This document shows, piece by piece, positions 23,066 through 31,904 of a stretch of 64,000 bases of DNA. The notes below the pieces were generated by a model. The model did not search any database and was not told the origin of the DNA. It saw only the letters and a list, made by a program, of their open reading frames with translations. The position numbers and the translations under genes are program-made. The DNA is from Diplolepis rosae (taxonomy: Eukaryota > Arthropoda > Insecta > Hymenoptera > Diplolepididae): the NCBI GenBank assembly GCA_030998225.1, contig JAPYXD010000608.1:6726501-6790500 (forward strand), in the 5' to 3' direction. Every line of letters begins with the position of its first letter. Within the stretch, counting starts at the first letter, position 1.

Positions 23066-25095
23066 ATTATAAGAGGTAGTGTTAAGACGGTTCGCCCATC
23101 ATGGGAGCCCTACCGCAGTAGGGCTACTATCCCCGCCGGTATAAGTCCTTAATTGTGTGTGCCGAAACTGAGAAGCGGTTTATCGGATGGACGATCCTAT
23201 CGGCACATTTGATGGATCTAATAAATAGGTTACGGGATAGGCCCGCGCAATAATGATGCAAAAGGTTTCACGTCACCCCTATCGACTAAGCGGTGCCGGG
23301 TCCGCCCCGACACCTGACCCGACTTCAGGCTAGACAGTGTGCGATTTATCCTCCGCAGCGTCGGATATAAGGAGATACTAACCAGGTAATTTCTTCATTC
23401 CTGTGCCCGGGCGTCCATGATTTCAACACCGAAATTGGCTCCAGACAGTGGGATCGTGAGCGCTTTTCCCAGTTTAACATGTGGTTTCACGAGATCTTTG
23501 CCCTTGACGGCTGAACACCGGAGGGACTTACGGGTACCCATATTACTTTCACAGCGGTGAGGTACTGACATCGCGACCTACCCTGGTCGAGAAGCTACTG
23601 CTCTTCCCTTGGCGCCGGCCGCAGCCCCATTCACTCAGCATTCCATTCATTCTGATGAGTGTGGGTGTCGGTATCGTGCATGTGATTGTGGTGTGACCGC
23701 AAGAGCGCACGCGGGAAATTCAGCGTCATCGCCGCATGCGCATTTGGGGCGATACCCCAATTAAGGGGCCCCTCACATTCGCTCCGTATTTGTTCATTCG
23801 GCATCAAGAAACCTGTTAAAGGTCCCTTGATGCTTTCGCTCCACACCGCGTCCTCACGCGCTTCAAGGTCGCGGAGCAACCGTCGTCGCGCTTGCGCCCA
23901 GCAGGCCCATCAGTAGGGAAAAGCCTGTCTATAGGGCTCCCTTGGCGACCATCCTGACGGCGACAGCCCTACTGCTGGCAGAGTCCTTGCGGCTACTACC
24001 GTTGGTGGGCTGCAGGACGCGTCTGCTCCGTGCTTGGACTCATGCATTCACCTCGGCGAGACACTGCCCGCCCACAAAACGCTCTCTCGGTTGTTAGGTG
24101 TGTTGTGTTTAGTGTCGCTGTAATGTGTTGTGTCATGTTGCTGTCTGTGTAACCCCTCCTCCTTTCTCATCTGGGCTTGGGACCGGCAATGGCGGAGTTT
24201 CATTAAAAAGATTGAACTTGTCCATATGATCTTGTCAAATTGTAACAAGATTTCAACACTTCGAACAAAAATTTTCATGTAAAATTTGATATCGGTAAAT
24301 ATTTACATGTTGATATGAAGATATCAATGAACACATATTTTAGCTTTTTAATTTATCCACTTCTATTAGAAAATTTTTCCTTCTTGTAGAGCATTTACTC
24401 TTTTGAAATAAAAATCTGTGCTTAGGCCACATAAATGTAAGATGAAAATAGTGCTAACATAAAACTGAGAATATAAATTTTAAACTTGAATTTTATGTTT
24501 ATCTTTTCTTAGAAGAATATATTTCTCTAACTGAGAATTTTTTAAATGTACAAAATTGATATGAAATATGGGAATTTAAATAGAAAAATATATATTGATT
24601 CAAATTTTGAACATTTATTGGCAAGAAATTTTACTGAAAGTTTATTTTTCAAACGTTCAAATGCTTATCAAATTTTACACGATCTTTTAGATGCTTATTT
24701 TAGGCAGATTTTTTCAATATATCGGAAAAAAGTGTTGTTTCTTAAAAAACATATTTCATAAATTTGAAATTGTCGTTTGCTTCGCGCCTCTTTTGCACGG
24801 AGTCGAGAGAAATACAATTCTCAATTTCGACTCGATAACCGAAAGCGTGAAATCTAAAAATAGCATTGTATGGAGGAAGCGAGGAGAATAAGGAGAAGTG
24901 GGACGAGCCGTTCTCGCGTGCAAGAGCGACGAGGAAGAAAGAAAGGCAGCGCGTGCCACCGCCTTTCCCTACTCGCTTCTCACGGACAGGAGGTGCTTCT
25001 GTAGTTGTGACTGCGTCGGTATCAGATCTGTGCACACTGGATCCATCCTCCTCGTGAAGCTTCAATCAATTTGAGAGGTGTTGGAATGATTAAAT

Positions 25096-25257
25096 CAGTG
25101 ATCACAGACTGTGTAAGATTTTTGCTCCCACCATGGATTCCACCAGCTCACGGTTTCTTCCTCGCTCCACTGCCAGAAGTTGATTGAATGAGGAAGACGC
25201 AATGAGCTGGTGGGATCCATGGTAGGAGCAAAAATCTTACGCAATCTGTGAACACTA
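25096..25257. mobile_element. hAT-type foldback MITE, 162 bp, 8-bp target duplication
   Basis: Almost the whole element is an inverted repeat: CAGTGATCACAGACTG... against its complement ending CACTA, with GTAAGATTTTTGCTCC and ACCATGGAT(T/C)CCACCAGCTCA in both arms. Perfect 8-bp duplication GATTAAAT at 25088-25095 and 25258-25265. A half copy is at 14116-14202. Confidence 0.8.
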
Positions 25258-25265
25258 GATTAAAT

Positions 25266-25587
25266 TGCTTCGCTGCACGAATTTTATAAGCCAATCCCCA
25301 CTAAACATATACCCCCACTCCGATCTCGAGCACGTCGAACTAAATCGGCAAAGAAACAGGAGTTGGAAAAACTGGAGTGGGGATAACTTTACGTATATAT
25401 GTATGATTTAAGTAACTTAGATCTTATAATCTAATAACTTAATTCATTAAATATTGAAGTTAATTTAAAACTAATTAAACTATGCTTAAATTAAATATAA
25501 TAAAAGAAGAGGAATGATAATTAAGTTAATATACTTCTATTGTATATCTAACATAATTTATTTAAAAAACAAATCTTAGCCTATTTT
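25266..25587. other. Spacer left of Maverick genes
   Basis: The first about 120 bases (to 25385) contain a weak inverted pair (CCCCACTCCGA... / CTGGAGTGGGGATAA); the rest is A+T-rich. No gene supported. Confidence 0.35.
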
Positions 25588-26188
25588 TTAGACAAAGAAA
25601 TGACATTGGTTATAAAATTCTTTTAATGTAGTGCTGTTATCTACTTTCTCTACATTATCTACTTCATCTATATCATTAGACATGTTGATTAGAGTAGGTT
25701 GATGTAGTGGTGGATTCAAAATCCATGTCTTAAGAGTCATCACATTCTGTACTGCGCAGTTGATTTCATCCATGGATAAAGTTTGATGGGTACATGGAAA
25801 TAGTGATTCTCGCTTTATCTTCTTTAGTGAGGGACAGCCAAGTTCTTCGATGTCTTGTACATTAATGACAAACTTTTCAAGCCAGCTTTTTTTCCATGCC
25901 TTTGTCGTAGATTGTGCATGCACCTGACAATGTCCCTTAAAGTATGCATCGTAATTCTTCGTAGGGTATGTCACCAGCAGTCCATGCTATAGCATGATAG
26001 TTGTGCATCAACCAGCAATTCTGACTTTTATAACGTGCAGGAAATGAATTCCACGGACAGGGAGGATCAAAGAGAAAGACCAGTGGTTGAGGATCTCGCT
26101 GAAGAGGAACAATAGCTAACTCCTTGAAGACAAAGTCGTTGTAAGGTCTCTTGAAGCCTTGAACGTCCACGATGAAGTCCATCTTCAC
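25588..26188 (-). pseudogene. Maverick-associated ORF with VDVQGFKRP motif, function unknown
   Basis: Two overlapping leftward frames form one gene with a shift near 25950. The N-terminal part reads MDFIVDVQGFKRP, then FKELAIVPL, PPCPWNSFPARYKSQNCWL and GDIPYEEL. The second part has KSWLEKFVINVQDIEELGC and a cysteine/histidine region. I recall this family as widespread and uncharacterised in insect genomes. A beta-strand D-x-x-G-F start hints at an RNase H-like fold, which is only a guess. It lies 95 bases downstream of the capsid candidate on the same strand. Confidence 0.55.
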
Positions 26189-26283
26189 TGAAGAAGAATG
26201 ATTTCTGTTAGCCAGAAACAGCTATTTATACCCTCTTCTGTCATCCCCTCTACTACCTCATAATTCACCCCACCACTTCAAAC

Positions 26284-27496
26284 TCATATTATTTTTTTTA
26301 CAGCGCCACTAATGGGTTTATATTGAACTATATGATCATGTAATATTAGGCAATAGGCTGCCGTGTTGGCTAGGAAATTAGTACTTGATTTAAATTCTAA
26401 TCGCACATCCACTGAAACCTGTTTAAGAAACTCATTTTGTTTTGAACAATCAATAACAATTAGCGGAGCATATTTCTTGAAAGTCTCTTTCGTCGGCAGA
26501 GGTTCAGGCTCTTTTCCATAATATGAAAATTGAAAATTAGCATACATCTCATATAATAGAGCAAATTGATTTTGATTAAAGTTCAAATTTAGATTGCCAT
26601 ATGGGTAATATTGTGAATTAAAAAAAAGTTTTACGTTTGTGATACTACAATGATCAAAGCGATTAGCATATTGTTTGCGTCGATCCTTCCTATTTGTTTG
26701 AAAAGCGAGGATAATACAGCGCGGTTTCTCTATCTGTGTTGATGTTTTCATAGTCCACACACGTTTCTGTGCAGCAGGAATAAGAGGATACTCATACATT
26801 TCCCATGTACGAAAAGTCAGTGTTATAAGCGGATCCTTCTCAATGAATTTCAACAATTGTAGCTTGTGACGATCTGCAGCAAACAAATAGGGAACCTTTC
26901 ATTCCACTTTATTAAGTGAAATTTTGAATTCTTCAGGATTTTCTTGTACGTTCTGCATTATAACATTGAAGTCAGTGCGTGATCTGGTTAAGATCAGTTC
27001 ATGTTTAGCATTAACTATAATCTTCGGCAAAGCCGAGGATCATGCTGAATGGAATGGTTACATCAAAGTATGCATCTTGATTTGTAATTTTGACAGTTAA
27101 ATCCTCATCAGGCCAGCCTGAATTTTCAGGATAATGAAGCTGATTAGGAGTTAGAGAAACGTACCCCTTCATGATACTGGTAAGACTAGCATTTTTACAT
27201 CGGTCAATTTCAATATCGTTCAATTCATAACGAATCTCATCAAATAAAAAACAAACGGCATTTCCAATTAAAGCTGTAGCTGTCACATTAGTTCCATCAG
27301 ATTTTACAAGTCTTCAATGTATATGCAATGAGCTTTTACTTGGAAGAATGTACAAATCTTGATGTTGTATGGGAATTCAAATCTCATCACTGTTGTCAAA
27401 CGACGATGAACCATAGGGCTGATGGTAATGAACCTCATAGTGTGCTAAAGATTCATCAAGATTAACTGGAGCTGAAATATTTAGTATTTCTTCCAT
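26284..27496 (-). pseudogene. Candidate major capsid protein of Maverick
   Basis: About 400 codons from ATG at 27496 (MEEILNISAPVN) to the stop at 26284. There are two in-frame stops in the first quarter and a frameshift plus degraded part near 26890-27030. Recognisable blocks: RYELNDIEIDRCKN, IPFSMILGFAEDY, LTFRTWEMYEYP, VWTMKTSTQIEKPR, FDHCSITNVKLFFNSQYYPY and TAAYCLILHDH. This pattern belongs to a protein recurrently found in insect Mavericks in the position of the double-jelly-roll capsid protein. It would form the hexons of a virion. Identification rests on memory of the family. Confidence 0.65.
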
Positions 27497-27535
27497 CTTT
27501 GTAGCAGCGGCAACAGCATATAAATAAAATGTAAA

Positions 27536-27667
27536 TTAACGGTCGTTTTTTCTTTTTTTCTTCATTCTCAGTAAGGTATGACTCTGCGACCGAGCTGCTC
27601 CAGGAAAATCAAGTTTTGAGATGTTAACCCCTTGCGAACTGACTGAAGACTGATTGCTTCTTTGCAT
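27536..27667 (-). CDS. Small basic ORF between the two capsid candidates (43 aa)
   Basis: An uninterrupted ATG-to-TAA frame, leftward like its neighbours, 40 bases upstream of the capsid start and about 50 bases downstream of the minor-capsid stop. The N-terminal half is serine/glutamine-rich, the middle is KLDFPGAARSQ, and the end MKKKRKNDR is strongly basic. Its size and charge recall small virion core or packaging peptides of other DNA viruses, but no homology is claimed. It is the only Maverick frame here without a lesion, though 43 codons can escape by chance. Confidence 0.45.
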   Translation of the reverse strand: MQRSNQSSVSSQGVNISKLDFPGAARSQSHTLLRMKKKRKNDR

Positions 27668-27719
27668 GGTGGCTTGTTTATATAACTTCCACCTACTTTA
27701 CTATTAAACATAATACACA

Positions 27720-28457
27720 TTATATTGATTTAATATGTAATCTAATTGTTATAGTTTCTCCTCGAAATTTTACTAAGTCTCCGTCCTGATCGACTATGCG
27801 GAGCTGAATATTATGTATTGTCTTCACGGCAATTAGAAGGTAAATGACGTGTGATGGTACTTCAACGATCTTATATCCTGGTGGAACAGTTGGGAAGAAT
27901 TCATGAATTGTATGAACTTTGCGATTGTTAATATATGCTCCCGTTGTAATGTTGCACTCAATTCTGAGAGTATTTACTTTGAGAATAGCTACTGGTGAAT
28001 TAGACGTGTGTGTTTCATTAGCTAAGAGAACACCAGGTGTGAATCCCAGAAGTTCACGGATAGAATCTTTTGGTTTGAAATTAATTTCACGGTTGCTCTT
28101 GATTTAACTACGCAACGTATTGTTATTAGGCTTTATACTTATAATAGTACTTGCAGTTTTTAGATTCTCTTGCACATATTTTTTAATTTTGTCATTCTTT
28201 GTTGGTACTATAAGGACGGTAAAGTCTCGATTTGCAAGGGACATCTTTATGTAATTCTCAATATCTTCAATTTCGTAGCTCCCAGGTGGTATTGCAACAA
28301 CCTGATTACCGATATAAAATTAATTTTTCCCTATGTCAACATTAGGAATTGAATTCAATGTGAGTAGTTCAACGAGTCCGAGAACATAGTTCTTGTTTTA
28401 TGAGACTTCTATTGGCCGGAAATATTCTGCTTCTAAGAGAAGAAGCTAAAACGACAT
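27720..28457 (-). pseudogene. Candidate minor capsid (penton) protein of Maverick
   Basis: One frame of 246 codons runs from ATG at 28457 to TAA at 27720-27722 without a frameshift but with four in-frame stops (about codons 4, 20, 42 and 110). Recognisable blocks: YVLGLVELLTLNSIPNV, IPPGSYEIEDIENYI, ELLGFTPGVLLANET, LRIECNITTGAY, VHTIHEFFPTVPPGYKI and LRIVDQDGDLV. This is the protein that accompanies the major capsid gene in insect Mavericks and is thought to be a single-jelly-roll vertex protein. The damage is purely nonsense substitutions, suggesting decay by point mutation. Confidence 0.65.
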
Positions 28458-28802
28458 GTCAGTTTGCTCTCAGATAATATTCGAGCAGTTTTTGTGGTCC
28501 ATCCAATTGTGGAAAAACAAATGTATTACTCGCTCTAATTTTGCATCCAAATGTACTTAGATTTAATAATATCTACCTTTATTCAAAATCACTTCAACAA
28601 CTAAAATATCAATTTTCAGAAAACTACTCAATGATGTAGATGGAGTTGAGTATTTACCATTCAGTGAACATGAGGAAGTAGTTTCACCTAGCCAAGCTAA
28701 ACCAAACTCTGTCTTTATATTTGATGACATTGCATGTGAGAAACAAGATAATGTAAGAGCTTTCTTCTGCATGGGTAGACATGTCAACGTTGATTGCTTC
28801 TA

Positions 28803-29559
28803 AAGGGTTTCCCAATAGGGGTGATATGATTTTGAATGTCCCTATCGGGCTCATTTGAACTGAAATTTTTGACGTCTGCTGTCAGTTGTCATCAGTAAGG
28901 TTTGCCATTTAATCATGAGTAGTTTCACGCTTCCACAACGTTTGGAAATTGTCCAATTATTTTATCAAAATTCGAGAAGTTTTGTCGGTGTTCAAAGAGC
29001 ATATCGTGCAAAATATGGTCGTCATTCTGCTCCATCCGCGCTCTCAATTCGTCGAATAATCGATAAGTTGGAGAGTGAATTTACTCTATTGGATACTAAG
29101 CCTAAAAATCGTATGCGTACCGCACGTTCTACACAGAATATAGCCGCAGTACAGGCCAGTATCGAGGAAAACCGTGAATTGTCCGTGCCACGACGATCTC
29201 AGGAATTGGGCCTGTCCAGGATGACTACCTGGCGTATTTTGCGATTGGATCTTGGCCTGCATCCCTATAAGATGATTCTGGCCCAAGAACTGAAGCCTAA
29301 TGACCATCGTTTGCGTCGGGAGTTCGCGGATTGGGCTCTGGAATCAATTGAAAATGATCCCAATTTTCATCAAAAAATCATCTTTTCTGATGAGGCGCAT
29401 TTTTGGCTCAAGTCTCGGGGGACATTTGGCCGATATATTGTTTAAATCATAAATGGCATAGAATGTCCAATATAATAAAAAAGATTTCGATCAATTCCGA
29501 ATGAATATTCAGTGTTTTTTTTCAATTTCAAAACATATCACCCTTATTGGGAAACCCTT
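28803..29559 (+). mobile_element. Internally deleted Tc1/mariner-type element in the ATPase gene
   Basis: TIRs of about 33 bp (AAGGGTTTCCCAATA(G/A)GGGT and complement) with TA duplicated at 28801-28802 and 29560-29561; 757 bp long. It contains the N-terminal half of a transposase. The host frame is continuous if the element and one TA are removed, the duplicated TA falling inside a tyrosine codon. Confidence 0.88.
28915..29445 (+). pseudogene. Tc1/mariner-type transposase, N-terminal half
   Basis: 176 codons starting MSSFTLPQRLEIVQLFYQN. There are two helix-turn-helix segments (IRRIIDKLESEFTL region and SRMTTWRILRLDLGL), the RTARSTQNI linker, and the first catalytic Asp in IIFSDEAHFWL. After this the protein ends in an unrelated tail, so the second Asp and the third acidic residue are deleted. 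It encodes DNA-binding but no catalysis. Confidence 0.8.
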
Positions 29560-29877
29560 TACTTGTATCAGACGTATGCTAGAATTCCTAAGCATTTAGT
29601 ACGTGATAATCTATTTTCATTAGTTCTTTTTAGGCAAGATGAAAGGAATCTCAAACATGTATATGAAGATCACGTGAATACTGATATGACATATCAGTTT
29701 CGAGATTTATGCTCAGCATGTTGGAATGCAGGCAAATATGGATTCGTCGTCATTGATAAGGATAGTGAACTGACTAATGGTAGATACAGAAAAGGATTTG
29801 ACTGTTCCATAATATTATAAATACAAGAGCTTGGATTGGAATAATGTTAGTATAATGTGTAACATTGAAACATCAAC

Positions 29878-30893
29878 ATGTTCCACAAAGAGAAAAAAGT
29901 ACTCCGCCAAATAGCAAAAATTAGTGATGCTATTCGACGTAAACATCGTATGCTCAAATTAGGAAAAGAAGATGCTGAAAATATGTTGAGTGAAACTTAC
30001 AAGCCTATAGTTACACCATTAGAAAAATTAGTTAACATGTCCGATATACCTGTTGAACATAAAATAGAAACAAAATTTGAAAAGCATAAAGAAGATAATG
30101 AAGAAGAAGAAGAAGAAAATGATGAAATATCTTTTATTGCAGCTACCGATGAAGATAATCTGGAGCGTGATACAATTATGGTAGATCAAACTGTTGAATC
30201 TGCTGAAAATTATGAAAAATTGACAAAATAGTATCTTTTTTTATTGAAACACAATAGAAAACAATGTTTGGATATGATTAATGGAGTGCGGAAACTTAGT
30301 GATGGATTACTTATGATTGGGGATACTCCTACAAGTTTTAACGATCAGTATATTGAAATTGGTGATAAGCGTTATCTAATGAGCACTGCATTGTTAGAGC
30401 TTCTGTTTAAGCAGAGACCTGATGAAGCTTCTGTATGCGCTGATGATCTTGAACATTATAAAGAAATTCTTGTTACTACTAATGGACACAAAAAGAAATA
30501 CAGTTCTTCTGAATCCATTCGTGCGGATAAAGGTTCCAAGTATAAAAAAACACTACATGGAAACTGAAGTGGAGTGAAACTGGAGTGAAACACACAAATG
30601 GAAAACTTCTCTCAAGCAGAGAATCATCATTAAAAAGACAATCAACCAGTGGAAGTTCGTTGAAAAGACGAAAAAGAAGTAGTACATGTTCACTAACTCA
30701 CTTCATGATAGCAAAGCAAAATTCAAGGCCAGATTACATTTATTGGGATGACCCTAACGAGCTAGTTGGTCGTCTTCGACTGCTCATGGCATCACAAGCA
30801 GCAGGCAATCCAAGTCATAAAAACGAAATTATGTCCATCATTGAAGAATTACGTGAAGCTAAAATTTTATTTTACGAATGTACTGTTAAATAG
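29878..30893 (+). pseudogene. Maverick-associated protein downstream of the ATPase, unknown function
   Basis: Three consecutive frames form one gene. The N-terminal coiled-coil part (MFHKEKKVLRQIAKISDAIR, acidic EEEEEE tract) ends at TAG 30229. The middle block has NGVRKLSDGLLMIGDTP, YIEIGDKRYLMSTALLELL and ADDLEHYKEIL. The C-terminal block has IYWDDPNELVGRLRLL and IMSIIEELREA. I recall this family as regularly lying next to the ATPase in insect Mavericks. At least one stop and one frameshift (about 30570) break it. Role unknown; a virion or scaffold protein is conceivable. Confidence 0.6.
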
Positions 30894-30908
30894 AGCTTTA
30901 TTATCACA

Positions 30909-31197
30909 ATGAGCATTGACGAATTCGGACATCTTCTAAATCGAACAGTTGTTTCGAATCGTGAACCTCCATGGTCCTGCAGGAACTTCTGGTGCTGGTT
31001 TCAAGCTCACTTTAGATGACAATTACGACATAGAAGGCAAGAAACTCTGGAACGTTACCGAAGCTATAGATCAAAACGACGCAGTGAATTTAAGACTTGT
31101 ACAGCGTATCGTTCTGAACGAAATACGCACTCTGCACCAGATCACATCATCTTTGCGATCAAAAATTGATAATAATAATGTGCTGATTAAATCCTAG
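30909..31197 (+). pseudogene. Small Maverick-associated ORF upstream of integrase
   Basis: Starts MSIDEFGHLLNRTV at 30909, shifts frame near 30955, then reads LHGPAGTSGAGFKLTLDDNYDIEG and a helical C-terminus ending at TAG 31195. Glycine-rich GPxG followed by DYDIEGKKL resembles tail-fibre-like small proteins seen at this position in related elements. Function unknown. Confidence 0.5.
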
Positions 31198-31299
31198 AAG
31201 GATCAATAAATGAAAAATTGAAAAACCTACAAATTGAAAAAAATCATGACTAATCACTTAAAAACTCTGAAATTATTGTACAACTGTATGCTCGAATGA

Positions 31300-31888
31300 G
31301 TGCTATCGAAAAAAATGGACACTAAAAAGTTAACAGTAGTCAGAGAGCTACATAAAGTGAGAGAAAATTACCCTCGCCGACGTGTGCAAATGCGTGGTAT
31401 AGACGAAACATGGCAGGCTCATTTGGTAGAAATGATACCATATTTCCAAATTAATAAAGGTTTCAGGTACTTATTTACAGTCATAAGATATATTTTCAAA
31501 ATATGCCTGGGCTGTCCCAGTAAGAAGCAAAAATGGAAAGGATATTACTACCGCAATGAAATCCATACTTACACAAGGACGAATTCCAAAGAACTTGCAC
31601 ATCGACAAGGGTAAAGAGTTTTACAACTCGCAGTTTAGGAGTTTAATGCAACAGTTCAACATCAAACTGTACTCAACTTATAGTAATCTAAAAGCATCAG
31701 TCATTGAAAGATTTAATCGCACACTCAACAAAAAAATGTGGATACAATTCAGCTCACAAGGCAACTATAAGTCGGTAGATATGTTGTCCACTCAAATTTC
31801 CGAATACAACGATTCTAAGCACCGAACCATTGGCATGAAACCTAAAGATGTCACGGCTACAGATGAGAAGCCACTAGATTTTCACTGA
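31300..31888 (+). pseudogene. Retroviral-type (rve) integrase of Maverick
   Basis: The part from MDTKKLTVVRELHKVRENYP to the RNase H-fold core is followed by a frameshift at about 31495 into a second frame. Landmarks: WQAHLVEMIPY (the family has WQAD, so the first catalytic Asp is His here), LHIDKGKEFYN (second Asp), STYSNLKASVIERFNRTL (catalytic Glu) and HRTIGMKP near the end. It lacks the N-terminal zinc-binding part and the C-terminal chromodomain. It would have inserted the element; it is doubly inactivated. It converges with the polymerase on the opposite strand. Confidence 0.8.
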
Positions 31889-31904
31889 AAATCGACCGGC
31901 TATG

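Larger units (their letters stand above)
19849..24202 (-). mobile_element. R1-clade non-LTR retrotransposon, copy 2 (3'-truncated)
   Basis: Same family as copy 1, opposite strand. The leader (about 23066-24202) is longer than in copy 1 and shares blocks such as GGCGCCGGCCGCAGCCCC with it. Gag and endonuclease/RT follow; the element stops at the equivalent of copy 1 base 10430, losing the YADD-type box, the C-terminus and the poly(A). Losing the 3' rather than the 5' end is opposite to normal target-primed integration. Together with the missing 247 bases of foldback arm it indicates a later deletion. Confidence 0.85.
15969..25040. mobile_element. Giant non-coding foldback element with 6-bp target duplication
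   Basis: The outer ends are CCAGTGTGCACAGATCTG and its complement, each bordered by ATCCAT (15963-15968 and 25041-25046). The left arm (15969-about 18060) pairs with the right arm (about 18630-25040) over about 2 kb, around a loop of about 0.57 kb. The right arm has been lengthened by a 229-bp MITE (19586-19814) and an R1-clade copy (19849-24202); without these the element is about 4.5 kb. It has no transposase. Arms are A+T-rich with degenerate internal subrepeats such as GCCTAAGCACAGA(C/T)TTTTA; the outer 250 bases are G+C-richer. Sub-terminal sequence (GAAATTGAGAATTGT, GGCGCGAAGCAGACGA) matches the TIRs of the hAT-like element at 37630-41979. Confidence 0.8.
18630..25040. repeat. Right arm of giant foldback, interrupted by two insertions
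   Basis: The inverted partner of 15969-18060. It contains the MITE 19586-19814 and the R1-clade copy 19849-24202; the remaining segments stay colinear with the left arm. Confidence 0.75.
28476..29820 (+). pseudogene. FtsK/HerA-like DNA-packaging ATPase of Maverick, split by a transposon
   Basis: The Walker A motif GPSNCGKTN is at about 28495, a frameshift with TAG comes near 28630, and the Walker B motif SVFIFDDIACEKQ is at about 28710. MGRHVNVDCF follows, and then the frame is interrupted at 28801 by a Tc1/mariner element. It resumes at 29562 with LYQTYARIPKHLVRDN, HVNTDMTYQ, YGFVVIDKDSE and NGRYRKGF, ending TAA at 29818-29820. Such ATPases pump the genome into capsids. Start is uncertain because the upstream frame is closed at about 28474 and nearly abuts the divergent minor-capsid start. 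Without the insertion only the frameshift near 28630 would disable the visible part. Confidence 0.8.
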
